Assembly (NCBI GenBank): GCA_013176395.1
Contig: JABMLP010000006.1
Coordinates: 1,240,001 to 1,304,000 of the forward strand
Length of the DNA: 64,000 nucleotides
Source: Venturia oleaginea
Lineage: Eukaryota; Ascomycota; Dothideomycetes; Venturiales; Venturiaceae
Direction of reading: 5' to 3'
The notes beneath the pieces are model-generated. The model was not told where the DNA came from. It saw only the letters and a list, made by a program, of their open reading frames with translations, and ran no database searches. Shown here piece after piece: positions 1 to 10,598 of the stretch; position 1 is the stretch's first letter, and every line of letters starts with the position of its first letter. The translations under genes and the position numbers were made by a program.

Positions 1-412
1 AAATATTATACCTGATCAAAGTCCGATAGCGTTTAGTTCTAGGAAATATCGAAAAGAGATTTTGCTACAAGTTTTACTAATTCTGAATAGATTAGCAGGC
101 CTTTTCTCGTTAAAACTATTATTGGTTCCTAATTACTTAACGGACACCTCTGTTCATAATTGATGGGAGAGCGCGTTTCTGCGTTCTTCAAGATGAATCC
201 GGCGTTGAAAGGATGAAGGATCATGAAGAGTGAGAAAGAGGAGGAGAACGATCGAAGTGAATGCTGAGCTCGGCGCGCTGTATGCCCCCTCCATTTTCGG
301 TGACGTTGCCTGTCATCAGTACAAGCTCTTGCCTCGTTCTACACACAACTTCCATCTGTTTTTCATCTTTATTTACTGCCATTTCTCTGTCTTTCATACA
401 AGCTCTATCATC
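1..412. other. 5' flanking DNA, no gene seen
   Basis: AT-rich non-coding sequence ahead of the phosphoesterase gene. An open frame runs in from about 230, but its first 61 codons show no domain and look like translated 5' UTR (pyrimidine-rich, TTTC-rich). No repeat or RNA gene was recognised. Confidence 0.5.
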
Positions 413-1387
413 ATGTCAGATGAAGTCACCCCCACGACAGCTTCTAAGAGGGTGAGGTTCCTTATCATTTCTGACACCCACGATCTGCAATTAACGAAGG
501 ACCGAAGCCTCCCCTTTCAACCAGTTCCTCCCGATGTCGACGTGGTCTTACATTGTGGAGATCTCACCGACTATGGCACACCGAAGGATCTCAAAAAAGC
601 CGTTGAGATGATCGGTTCAATTAAGGCAGAACTTCGACTTGTCATTGCCGGCAATCATGATTTAGGTCTGGACAAAGAATGCTGGATGAGGAAAGGCGGA
701 AGTAAGGACGACCATAATGAAGCCGTGAAAATCATGATCGGCGATTTTGCGAAGTCCCATGGTGTTACGTATCTGTCAGAAGGATGCTATCAATTCGACT
801 TGTCGAATGGGGCCGAATTCTCCATCTATGCATCGCCTGGGACCCCCTATTGGGCTCGAAATGCCTTCCAATTTCCTACTGGCACGGATCCTTGGAACCC
901 GCCTGAGTGGACTCCCAAACAGGCCAAGAACACATCAACAGGGCAGTCGAGAATTCCTACGGGTGTCGACATTGTGATGACCCATGGTCCGCCTCATCAA
1001 GTCCTCGATCTTACTCCCAGGGAAGGTGGTCCCGCTTTGAACGCAGGATGTCAATACCTCCGCCGAGCAATCCATCGCGTGAAGCCGCGCCTCCATTGTT
1101 TCGGCCACATTCACCAGTCATATGGCGCTCAGCGGGCAGACTGGGGGGATCAGGGGAAGGAGGAGGATTTCACACTACTCCCAAAAGAATACGTGGGGCG
1201 GAACGAAGCTCGTGGAAGAGGCTATTCGAAGCTGTCACCGCCAAGTGCAGAAGCATTCTCATCGGAAAATCAAACTCTTTTCATAAACGCCGCCATTGGG
1301 AACCGCAATGACAAACCGTACCAGGCGCCATGGTTGGTGGAGTTGGACTTGCCTGCGAGCACGATCGCCTCGACAACGCAAAAGTAA
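413..1387 (+). CDS. Calcineurin-like metallophosphoesterase domain protein
   Basis: Single-exon gene of 324 codons. It has the ordered metal-binding motifs of the calcineurin-like phosphoesterase fold: SDTHD (D21, H23), CGDLTD (about 48), AGNHD (about 80), MTHGPPH and a terminal FGHIHQ. This is the UPF0046/MPPED-like branch common in fungi; members hydrolyse phosphoesters with a bimetal centre, but the physiological substrate is unknown. I chose the ATG at 413 because it lies shortly before the first core strand (RVRFLIISDTHD). An in-frame start at 230 would add 61 residues with no family resemblance. No signal peptide or membrane segment is seen from M413, so a cytosolic protein is inferred. 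The closest genes, two CFEM paralogues, run the other way and suggest no shared pathway. Confidence 0.85.
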   Translation: MSDEVTPTTASKRVRFLIISDTHDLQLTKDRSLPFQPVPPDVDVVLHCGDLTDYGTPKDLKKAVEMIGSIKAELRLVIAGNHDLGLDKECWMRKGGSKDDHNEAVKIMIGDFAKSHGVTYLSEGCYQFDLSNGAEFSIYASPGTPYWARNAFQFPTGTDPWNPPEWTPKQAKNTSTGQSRIPTGVDIVMTHGPPHQVLDLTPREGGPALNAGCQYLRRAIHRVKPRLHCFGHIHQSYGAQRADWGDQGKEEDFTLLPKEYVGRNEARGRGYSKLSPPSAEAFSSENQTLFINAAIGNRNDKPYQAPWLVELDLPASTIASTTQK

Positions 1388-1509
1388 GAAGGACATCACA
1401 ACGAGGGTAACAACTCTCTGTCACTCCAAAACAATCCATTGTACATCCAGCAATCCGAATCGGAGAATGATGTCGGTGACGGTCCGGATAAGAAAGGATT
1501 GAGTACTGA

Positions 1510-1550
1510 CAGGAGATAATCGATGTCGGTCTGACATCAGTTATCTCCTG
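1510..1550. repeat. 41-base perfect-arm palindrome
   Basis: The arms CAGGAGATAA/TTATCTCCTG and GATGTC/GACATC pair around a 5-base centre with two unpaired bases on each side. It lies 120 bases after the phosphoesterase stop in otherwise featureless DNA. It could be a transcript-end hairpin or the relic of a short inverted-repeat element; no target duplication was seen. Confidence 0.6.
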
Positions 1551-1727
1551 TGAAGTGTTGTTGGAAGCGCGTAAACTTGTAGGCTCATTGTAGGATCTAT
1601 CACGGCAATATTTGGTGAGAATGGACTGGGAGTGGTCGAAGTTATTGGTTTAAGTAATGAATGACTGATAACTGCTTTTGTGATTTCCTGTGCTGTCTCT
1701 GCCACGCACTTCTCATCCAAACTTCCT

Positions 1728-2116
1728 CTAGGCAGGGACTGTCAAAGATGTGAAGCCGGCAACTCCAGCGCAGGTACCATTGAACGAGTCGTAGAGTTTC
1801 TTAACGTCTGCCTTGTCTTTGCATTGCTTTGGCACACAGGTCTTCAAAGCATCCATCATTGGAGCCTTGCTGCAGAAGCATTTGCCGTCTGTTCAGTTCG
1901 TTAGCGTGTTGATAGAGGGTTAGGTGAAGATTTCTTACCTGTCGGTTGGCAATCTTTAATGGTCGCAAGGACGGCGAAGCATGTCGTAGAGCTACTCCAC
2001 ATTAGTCGAGCCGAAAGAAAAGGGCACCCTTTTGCTTACCAAGCCGGCAAATTAGCGGGCATACCCTGAGCAGAGACTGTGGCGATGCAGGCGGCGATGG
2101 CGAGGGCGAACTTCAT
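1728..2116 (-). CDS. CFEM-domain small secreted protein (paralogue 1)
   Basis: Spliced gene; exons on the minus strand are 2040-2116, 1939-1991 and 1728-1888, with introns of 48 and 50 bases (GTAAGC and GTAAGA donors). The product is 96 residues. Residues 1-17 are a signal peptide ending in VSAQ. The mature part holds eight cysteines (26, 30, 40, 47, 49, 61, 66, 83) in the CFEM spacing, with D44 just ahead of the CFC pair; this Asp is the axial haem ligand in characterised CFEM proteins. CFEM proteins act in haem uptake, cell-wall adhesion or as effectors; which applies here is unknown. There is no GPI tail, so it is probably soluble. The length and exon-3 size (161 bases) are identical to the paralogue at 4306-4702, so the two are duplicates. 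The open frames in this stretch do not show the gene because the exons are short. Confidence 0.85.
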
Positions 2117-4305
2117 TGTGAGGAAAGATGGGCTTGCTGATTTGATTGGATGAATGGATGAATGAAGGGATGAAGGGATGATGTGATTTAAAAATGGTGT
2201 GACGCAAGAAGTGGTGAATTCTTTGTTTAAGTACCCTACTGATCACTCTTCAGCAACAAACACAGCCTGTCCTTTTCACGAGGCTCTGGAGTTCAGACCT
2301 CAGTCACTCCTAATTGCATTTGCGGACTGAAATGAAATTTCATTCCCTGATCGTCAGGTCTGTCGCCACGTACAACACAATACATAGCTTACGAGGTGTT
2401 CCGACAGCCAGGTTATCTCTTTCCAACGTCGAGGTCGCCTCAAGATGATTAGTCGGTTCCGTGTACAATGGTCGAGATCTAGCTAGATTGAGCGTTTCTT
2501 ACGACGCGAGTCCTGGAGTGGAGACATGCTAACCTTCTACAGGTAGAGGATTGGTAGATGAATACCCCCGGCCGGAAAGCGACTCTTCCCCTTTGGCTTT
2601 TCCTAGGCAAGGCGAGCCGTTCGATATCCACTCTCGAGATTGAAATACCTCCATGTTTCACATGAGACGGTATGAGCTGCACTGAGTTTGACTTTCTTGG
2701 GCGAAGATCGATCTCAATCCAACGTCGCAGATGAGAATTGGAGATAAGGTTAGCCCTAGGGCCAGAATGTACTACCACGTAGGTAAGTTAGGGGCCGAGA
2801 TCTCGTGATCAGTCTACCAACAAATCGATACCAATTGAAATTAAAAGCGCCTTGATAAGTTGTTACGTTTGTAACTGCAACGTCCGATTACGGAGCTCAT
2901 ATTAGAAGAGTCAGTGCAGACCGTGCTGATACCAGCGCGCCCCAGGACGATTTCAACAAGTTAGATTGGTATCTAATGGCCGGTAAGCTGATCGACATGT
3001 AAATCTCGAGATTTGATGTCCTGATTGGTGAATCACCCATACTAGAGGCCTGTATTTATTGGTTGTTTCAAGTAACCTGGGGCGCGCTAGTAGGAACGGA
3101 CAGATCCAACCGCTCTAGGTCCTAAGAGGCTTAGAAGATTTCTCTTCGAGACTCGCCTAAGCGGGAGGCTTTATTCTACCTATTAATTAGGGTTCACGAA
3201 CGACGGCCGGTTTATGACACCCTCCAACCACCACCACCACTCGATAACTTGGCCTCTATCTCCATCTCGCCACGCCTTCGGATCACGGTCATCTGGCACG
3301 TTTTATCTGTTGATTGGCCGGACGCAGGCCAGGGCACGTGAATTTTCATTGTGAGCGAGCAAGCCATTGAGCCCTGAGCCATACAGGCTTCCTCAGCCAC
3401 ACGGGGCTTCAGCCACGGGGTAGGTCTCAGGATGGCATGCCCACGGCTCAATTGCTTCTCGATTGAAGGCAAATGAGGTGCCCTACTGCCCGCACGTATA
3501 AGACGTTGACTACAGGGTGTAGGCGGGTGGGAATCTAGATACAAGACGAGCCTCAGAGGGCTCAGAAGTCGTGCGATATGCGAGATCGCCATGTTGTTGT
3601 TGTCGCTTGGTCGGACGAGGCCCTTGCTCCACCAGATAGACACTAGCAAATATAACCTCTTTACCCGCAAAACTTGCTTTTGGCACTAATGATACCTATC
3701 TCTACAGCCTCATAGCCTTCTAGGGTCTATTTCAGTCGTTGTGGTGTCAAGAAAGATAGATTCGGCACCAGGCTAGTGAGCGAAAAATCGGCCTGATTTC
3801 GTACGCACTCATAACGATCAGCGCGACTTTGACACGTGATGGTACTATATATACGATCTTGTCACAATGCTTCGAGGGGTGCCATGCTAAGGTCAGTCGA
3901 TCCAACGTTCACTTACGATTATTCACCTTCCTGTTCAGGATATTTTGCTTTGTGTTAACAATACGGGCGATGTATCACGTCAGCAGTGTTAGCATTCAAT
4001 TTGTGTTGAAGAGTCAAGGGGAATACTGTTTTCATTACTCTTTTAGAACGATTTCTTATGTCTTCGAGAAGAGTTTGGGAACAAGACGGAAGAAATTGAT
4101 ATATTCGACAGTCTGACATGGTCCACAATTACCACTAGTAGCTCAGACGGCAACTGGTAGAGCAACCACCCCTCGAATTCTTGGACTCAGGAAGAAACAG
4201 GTGAAGTTTATGGTACTGTATTCTCATACCGAGGACTGATAATTACATGCGGTGTCGTGTTGAGTCCGGACCCCTTTATCCACCACCTGATATCTAACCC
4301 ATCAT
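2117..4305. other. Non-coding DNA between the two CFEM genes
   Basis: About 2.2 kb without a gene I can support. It contains one copy of a dispersed repeat (2929-3062). The open frames here (for example minus 3212-3670, 152 codons) show no domain, no biased composition and no splice partners. The minus strand just upstream of 2116 is the promoter of CFEM paralogue 1. Confidence 0.5.
2929..3062. repeat. Dispersed repeat, copy 1 (partner at 56809-56945)
   Basis: About 130 bases starting at ACCAGCGCGCC and containing GACGATTTCAAC, TTGGTATC, TAAGCTGATCG and CATGTA matches the 56.8 kb region in the same order and orientation, with scattered substitutions and small indels. Origin not recognised; probably an old transposon fragment or solo LTR remnant. 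Confidence 0.6.
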
Positions 4306-4702
4306 TTATGCTGGGGGAGTCAACGCGGTGAATCCCTTGGCACCAGTACATTGCTTGTTGGCAAGATCGTAGACAGCCTTCACGTCAGCAGCGGCGGTGC
4401 ATTGCTTCGGGACGCAAGTCTTGAGAGCATCGGTGATGGCGGGAAGGCCACAGAAGCATTTGGAGTCTGTAACTGTGTCAGTAGAATGCTGTTGCCGTTG
4501 TGGCAAGTATGAGGAACTGACCGGTGAAACCACATCCCTTTGCGCTCGTTGCCGCGGTAATCATACAGGTGACTCCACTAGATGGTATTAACCTATGGTA
4601 TCTAACCGCCAGGGAGAACTTGACTCACCAAGTTGGGAGACCTGGAATCGACTGCGCGGAGACGGCGGCCACAAGAGCGGCGACGATGATAGAGAATTGC
4701 AT
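4306..4702 (-). CDS. CFEM-domain small secreted protein (paralogue 2)
   Basis: Spliced gene; exons on the minus strand are 4629-4702, 4522-4577 and 4306-4466, with introns of 51 and 55 bases. The product is 96 residues: a signal peptide of about 17 residues ending VSAQ, then the CFEM cysteines at 25, 29, 40, 47, 49, 61, 66 and 83, with the haem-ligand Asp at 44 (TDSKCFC). The stretch DALKTCVPKQC is identical in both paralogues, whereas the segment between Cys 29 and Cys 40 is almost fully different, as expected for paralogues diverging on an exposed loop. Both genes point the same way, about 2.2 kb apart. Function as a haem or iron acquisition protein or secreted effector is inferred from the family only. 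Confidence 0.87.
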
Positions 4703-6660
4703 GGTGATAGAAGGTTTGTTGGTGAGATTTGTTGGTAAGGTTTGTTGTTGAGATACACTCGTGGTTTGATGAGGAGAAAATAAGATATTTGGTGTCGCGA
4801 TGGGCGTCCATCTTATATACAACTTACCATCTCGTAGACTTCTCTCAGCCTCACGACCAGCTCCACCGCCGTACAGCACATTCTCATTCTCCACCAGTAG
4901 CGACTCAAAAGTCCCAAGGCCTCACGAACAACTCAACGATTCACCTCAGGTACACCGTGGTGATCAATGCGCATCCCGGACTGCCAGATTCAGGCGTGCA
5001 GAAAGCCCGAGGCCGGGGCTGGGAGTAAGGCATGCCCCGGATTTTGCGCTCTCCGGGCCCGGGATTCATTCCTTGAAGGACTTTTTAATAAACCGCGCTT
5101 GATACTACCGTATTTTCTCGCCAAAGTTAAACATTGCCCTGTCCTTGTAATGGGCCCTACATCCCCCAAAGTAGTGGTAGCTAAACTTTTTATAGCTTAG
5201 TCATTACTTCTTCCAGCGATGCAAGGACCAGAAACAGGGACAGGGCACTATTTAACTTTGGCGAGAAAGTACGGCAGATAGGTAGGGCTTTAGACGTTTT
5301 CCCCTTTTTGCACAACTCCAAATGACTTATGGTTTAAACACTACGTCAATAGAGAGCTGAGCAAGCGATGGTCTCCGGTTTGCGGAGCCGCAATGAAGGC
5401 GGTGGGGTATCTTCGAAGAGGACTGACTTCCTTCTACGAGATCCCTTGCTTCGACGTGACTTCCGGGTTGATAGATTGTCTAGAGGTGTTACAAAGTAAC
5501 TACCCGGAGAAGACCTGTCATATTACGTGTCTATTCTAACAGCATGGCGACCTGGACAAGTCGAGTATCCTCAATTTGATCTTTGCAAGAAGGGTTAATC
5601 TTGACTCTCTTCGCTCATTGTGCTTTCAGTGTTAACGAGAACAGAGTACAAATTGACTTGACATATTTTCCAATAGCTGAGATAGCTAAGCATAAAAATC
5701 TTACCGATTGCATACTTTGTCGGCGTCGCTTGATGTCGATCCGTCGATCATACCCCATGATCCTCCTATCCCTTAATATGAGTTCCCCAGACTTAATTAG
5801 AGTCATATTAAAATTATATAAGAATCCTAATCCTCCGGGTCCTGCTCTGCAGCCGTCAAAGCCCTCAGAACACAAGTCAAGTCTACTAGCGTACTAGCAT
5901 CGTCAACATCGAAACCACAACATCGTCGTTTTCAAGTCACGTCAAACCAGACGATCTCAGAAAACGTCTGAGTAGCGTCTAATAGTCTCTACTCCAGGCA
6001 TACCATACACCATGGCGATATCTACACAGGGTAGAATCAGCCTCTTAACACGGGTGTCCATCTAGCCCTCCACCACTAAATCTAAACAACTACTCTAGAT
6101 TTACTCTAGGGTTACTCTGGAAGTACTCTGGAGCCACGCTCCGCATAGTTTCAGCACGGTGGGGCTGCGGGCAAGATTTAGAAGTTTATCGAAACCATTT
6201 GGATTGACTCGACTACGACAATATGGTAACCTCGACCGGGTGACCCGACTCTCGCCAACTTGGACCGTCCTTCCATTAAGCATGTACTTGTTTGAACTTA
6301 TCTAACTACGTTTCTTGACATTATGTCTGCTGTCACACGGATATGGGAGCGGTTGTTAGCATGTCGGTATGATGAGTACAGGTTGATGTTGCGCGATTCG
6401 AGAGTCTGGTATTGTACGATGAACAAAGACTACATCGCTTGGAAAGGCACGACAAGTTGATCTGAAGCAATCGTGCTACACCAAAGGTTGTCACCCCTTT
6501 ATCATAATATGAGAAACTCACCTTTCCCCTCAATCGTTCGCTCACGCAACCAAAATCGCTTTTACTACAGGTCATTTAATAACTGCACTTGATACTTAAT
6601 TTGATTCCTCAAATATACTACCACAAGCAAGACCAGTAAGACTCAAAGCTCTCAAGAAAT
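4703..6660. other. Non-coding DNA with one inverted-repeat element
   Basis: Starts with the promoter and 5' UTR of CFEM paralogue 2. A GC-rich self-complementary patch lies near 5005-5065 (CCCGAGG/CCCCGG runs) and a MITE-like inverted repeat lies at 5108-5274. Open frames of up to 104 codons show no domain. No gene is supported up to the secreted-protein ATG at 6661. Confidence 0.5.
5108..5274. repeat. Inverted-repeat element, MITE-like
   Basis: Two arms of about 40 bases face each other: CTCGCCAAAGTTAAA then GCCCTGTCC at 5108-5147, and the near-perfect reverse complement at 5235-5274, with about four mismatches. The roughly 85-base centre carries a smaller palindrome around TAGCTAAAC/TATAGCTTAG. 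The size and structure fit a non-autonomous terminal-inverted-repeat element, but no clear target duplication was found and no second copy exists in this window. Confidence 0.6.
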
Positions 6661-7101
6661 ATGTCAACAATCACGACCTTTCTCGGACTACTCTATGCAG
6701 CAGTCTTAGTCAAAACCTACTCCATGATCCCCGACTTCAATCCCTTTTGTAATCACCATTTCCAAACCAGAGCATCTATCCTCCCCCGAGATGCTTGCCC
6801 CAACGGCTGCGGCACACGAGTTAACCTCTACAAAGACTCCAATCACAAAGACAAGAGCCAGGAAAACTTTGCTTTCAGTGCCCTGGAATGCATCAAGGTC
6901 AAAGAGGGTTTCGGCATCGACCACGTCAAATTGATGGCTTTCACAGGCAACACAAGATGTGCTGTCCTTAGTGTTGGCGCTGGTGGTTACCCTTACAGTC
7001 TACAAGTTGACCTTGGTGCGATCTTAGATCATGAGGTCATGGCAAAGGATGGGGAGGGCAGGGAGGATTGGGATTATTTTATGTGCTCTAGAACGAACTG
7101 A
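6661..7101 (+). CDS. Small secreted protein with six cysteines, effector candidate
   Basis: Single-exon 146-codon gene of unknown family. The N-terminal 20 residues form a hydrophobic signal-like segment (TTFLGLLYAAVLV). Cysteines lie at 30, 46, 50, 77, 100 and 142, an even number compatible with three disulfides. A plausible propeptide ends in a dibasic-like LPRD just before C46, and the mature part could start there. The lower half, with LECIKV, CAVLSVG and a C-terminal DYFMC, resembles the small beta-sandwich type seen in several fungal secreted proteins, but I cannot name one. The gene stands alone with a solo LTR about 600 bases downstream, a setting typical of effector genes. Function is not known from sequence. 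Confidence 0.6.
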   Translation: MSTITTFLGLLYAAVLVKTYSMIPDFNPFCNHHFQTRASILPRDACPNGCGTRVNLYKDSNHKDKSQENFAFSALECIKVKEGFGIDHVKLMAFTGNTRCAVLSVGAGGYPYSLQVDLGAILDHEVMAKDGEGREDWDYFMCSRTN

Positions 7102-7693
7102 AGACTTGGTAAATGAGATTGAAATGCTTGGAAGAGGGATATTGAAGAGGCTCGATCTGAGGAGGAACAATTGGGAACTGAGTACGCAAGGGAGAGCTGT
7201 TCAAAATAGGGTAACTTCCGTGTTTCCTTCGGTTTCACATGATGATTAGTGCAGAGATAACAAGGGCAAAAGTGACGGAGATATCTGCGGGGGAAAGATT
7301 TGTAGTCGTATATGTAACTGTGATTGATATTGGTGGTTTGGCTGATTCGTAAATGCCGTAGTTACTTGTGCCATTCGCTAGTGCTTCCTTTCAATACGAG
7401 GCTCGTAATCGGTTGCTATCGTATATTTATAAGCGGCCAGAGACATTATCTCATCTTTTAACTAACTTACATAGATAATATATTACTTAGTAACCACCTT
7501 AACTGCCTAATTTGGTATCAAAATAGCTTGATTTTCTGTTCTCAGTGTACGTAAGTATCGTACTATATGTAGGTATCGTAAAATCGTATCCTGTTACCTA
7601 TATCCTAACCGATGTTACGGAATTTGGCTCGTGAACCTTAAAAGTAGGTTCTATTAACTACTAATAGTTTAATATATTTAGCGACATCGGATT
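7102..7693. other. AT-rich non-coding DNA
   Basis: 3' flank of the secreted-protein gene followed by AT-rich sequence up to the solo LTR target site. No coding or structured feature recognised. Confidence 0.5.
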
Positions 7694-7698
7694 GTAAT

Positions 7699-7979
7699 TG
7701 TAAGAGTTCAACCCTCAAAGGTGTTTCGCAAGTGAGAGAAGACTGCTTGTATTTCAAAGTATCTAAGTACAAAGAAGAAAATGTAGGTACAGGAAGAACA
7801 ACTTGTATATATAATCTTCCAAGTAGGAAAAGGACATGCTGTCCTGAGAAGAGAATAGAAAGGAGTAGAAGCGCATGTGAAACGGTCCCTGAATAATCCC
7901 TGCTAGGCGCACGTGAGAACTACCAGGTGGTGCTAAGAATCCATCCAGGATAAGTTGAGAAAGGATCTATCCTTTGACA
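7699..7979. repeat. Solo LTR (281 bases) with 5-bp target duplication GTAAT
   Basis: Begins TGTAAGAGTTC and ends CTTTGACA, flanked by GTAAT at 7694-7698 and 7980-7984. A second copy with the same start and most of the same body lies at 37642 onward, also with its own 5-bp duplication. This pair fixes the ends of the LTR family. No internal retrotransposon sequence of this family is left in the window, so both are recombination relics. Confidence 0.85.
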
Positions 7980-7984
7980 GTAAT

Positions 7985-9303
7985 ACCAAGTATTGATATA
8001 TATAGAAGATTCTATGGCCTTACGATATTCACGTACGTATTCTGAAACTACTACAGCTAAGCCTTATATTCGCTCTTATTTCGGTCGTTACTAATATACG
8101 ATAGCGACCGATTAAGAGATCAGAAGGCGCAGCGAGATCGTAAGACAAGTATGCTTGCGCGAGTCGTGATACATCCTGCAGTGTAAGACCGTGCTTGACG
8201 AATAGTGCACCATCAGCAAGGGCGAGTTGAAGTATGCTTTCGATGATCTTCCATTACGAAATGCAATCGCAGGAAAGCGGAGGTGTCCCTGTACTTCCAA
8301 TGCTCGTTGCTTGTGAAAGTCTTCCCACTCACTGCCAGGATTCGGTCGATGATACTCACTTGTAACACAGTACGAGAATTTCGTACCCCTCGTACCCAAA
8401 AGAGTAAGGAATGACCATGTACGATCGTTGGTCTGCGGCTCTGCATGGCTTTCTCCCTGCTGAATGAACAATTAGGGTCGCATGACTCGCGTCTGGGTGC
8501 CTAAGAGGAGAACCCGGCCTCAACTTTGGATACGAGATCTATCTCTTTTGGTGAAACCAGCTCCGTATCCGTAGGAGGATTCAGATCAATAGATCCATGG
8601 AGCTTAGAAAAAGAGAGAGAAAGCCAGATCTTCACTCGTTTAAGGGGCTGAAAAGAGTGTAACATGGGGTTTCTTCATGCGACTGTAGCATCTTCTGTGG
8701 GCCAAGACCTCGTACATGGAATTGGGCTCATGGAAGAAGCGAAGAGTCTGAGGAGAGGCCTGGCTGAGGCAGACACCCCCTTATGAAGTAGTGGAATTGG
8801 TCGGGGGAAAGGAGTTTGGTGTTGAGGAAGGAGAACGAAGTGCTTAGTGATACGATAGCGGGTCCGAGTCAGCGCCGACGCCGGCAAATACTCGGCAGTC
8901 ACTTGCTGTCTGTACAACTTTTTCATACACCTTTATGTTCCATCTCACCACCACATCATCTCATCATTTTATCATCAGCCTGCGTTCCTTTGATATTGTT
9001 TAGTCTGTAGTTTTTCGGATTCTCGATGGCTCTGAACTTTAGCTACTGTCACGTTGCTTCACCGGCGAAAGATCGACTGAATTCCGTCTTACATCAGAAA
9101 TCCTAAATATCCCTCGATTTCATTGGTCTCAAAGCTTCATCGACAGTGTAGGCTATTGGAACCGCCAATTAGGCAGTCGGTGTGCCCGCGTTTCGAAAGA
9201 GTGCTTGGTTCTCGCAGGATAATCGAAGTATAAAAGAAGCCATCTCCTAGTAGCAATTCGGCCAATAGTCTTTCTCATCTTCATCAACATTTCCACGCAA
9301 ACA
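7985..9303. other. Non-coding DNA, no supported gene
   Basis: About 1.3 kb. Minus-strand open frames at 8112-8471 and 8213-8446 overlap each other in different frames and show no domain. Pyrimidine-rich sequence near 8930-9000 could be a promoter, but no start with a recognisable product follows. Confidence 0.45.
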
Positions 9304-10129
9304 ATGACGAAATTTCCTCCAAGCCAGCTATCGTTTTTGTTCCTGGAGCATGGCATTTACCTTCGTGTTTTGAGCTAGTCGAGAAGCGTCTCAGATTTGC
9401 CGGCTACGATTATATCGGCGTCAGGACACCGTCAGTGGGCAACGAGCCACCGTTCTCTAAGGATATGAACGATGATGTTCAAGCTGTTCGAGATGTCTTG
9501 AATACCGCAATTGGTGATGATAACGATGTTGTTCTTGTCATGCATTCGTATGGAGGAGTTCCAGGCTCTGCTGCCTGCAAAAGCCTGAGTAAAGAGGACA
9601 GAATCAAGGAAGGAAGGAAGGGAGGAGTGGTTCGCCTCGTCTACATTGCCTCATTCGCGATCAAAGAGGGTGAGAACTTGGCTGGGGGCAACAAACCCGA
9701 TAAAGATAGGAGAGGCTTAGCAGATTGGTGCATTGTGGAGGTTAGTTCTAAAAAATTGGTTGTGACACGGCGAAGAAGATGTCAGCTAAGAGTCCTCAGC
9801 CTGATGGCTATATACGCGTAGAACGCAGCAACGAGATCTTCTACAACGATCTTCCTGAAGAAGAGGCAAACAAAATGTCGTCCCAACTACAGTATCATGC
9901 AACCGCTACTTTTTACGACCCACAAGTGTATTCGGCTTTCAAATTCACTCCTTCGACGTACGTAATCTGCAAGTTGGACAATACGATCCCGACTGCATTT
10001 CAGGAGATGTTGGCCACACAATCAGATGCCAATATGGCCATTGAAAGGCTCAGGTCAAGCCACAGCCCGTTCCTCAGCATCCCCGAGGAGACAAGCAACA
10101 TCATTCGCCAGGCAGCGGGGGAGTTCTAA
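9304..10129 (+). pseudogene. Alpha/beta hydrolase, start broken by a frameshift
   Basis: The hydrolase reading frame runs from about 9321 (KPAIVFVPGAWH, the oxyanion-side strand) to a GTTAGT donor at 9741 and, after a 38-base intron, from ATGTCA at 9779 to 10129. It contains the nucleophile elbow MHSYGG and a C-terminal SSHSPF with the catalytic His, the plan of the fungal AB-hydrolase family of about 260-280 residues. The only sensible ATG (9304) is one base out of frame with the body: 17 bases separate it from the AAG of KPAIV, where 18 would be in frame. No other in-frame ATG precedes the fold; the first in-frame start-like codon is a GTG at 9435. So it is either a pseudogene through a one-base loss or a sequencing error. 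No neighbour hints at a substrate. Confidence 0.65.
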
Positions 10130-10598
10130 ATTTGTCATCCTGGGGGTTTGTAGGAACACAGTAATGCCAAGATGGTGGTTCCAAGAACTTTTAGTTATGC
10201 TTTGATTCAAAATACCAAGAAACTGATAGCGATGAGTGTATGAATTTACCCTAAGTATCCTAATGGAGACGAACCAACAACCTCTTCCGACAACCTGTGA
10301 TTCTGCCAACCACACATCGAAATCCCACTCATGGTGGACTGGTTTTCATGATACGGTAAGATTCGGATGCTTGCTCGAGGACCAAATCGTGATTGTGCAG
10401 TACATAGTCTCTATGTGACTCTAAATTTGTACCAAACTTCCAGATGTACTATTTTCCCAAGTCGCATCTCTCACATTGCTATTACAGAAGCCGCGTCGTC
10501 ATCGATTCCCGAAAACTTTAAACTGATGGGAAAGGCCGATATGGACTGGACAGCCCGTTCCACCAGAAACTCACTATCAAATGCCTTCCTCATAATCG
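10130..10598. other. Non-coding DNA
   Basis: Spacer between the hydrolase relic and the P-loop relic. Open frames under 101 codons without domains. The bases just before 10599 may be the decayed 5' end of the P-loop gene. Confidence 0.4.

Noticed and set aside
3212..3670. 152-codon minus-strand open frame
   Set aside because: No domain, signal peptide or splice partner; composition looks like non-coding DNA between the two CFEM genes.
4128..4220. tRNA-like stretch with TAGCTCAGACGG and TGGTAGAGCA
   Set aside because: Resembles a D-arm, but no matching anticodon stem, T-arm or acceptor pairing can be built from the following bases.
8112..8471. 119-codon minus frame
   Set aside because: Overlapped by another frame of similar length on the same strand, and neither shows a domain or natural composition.
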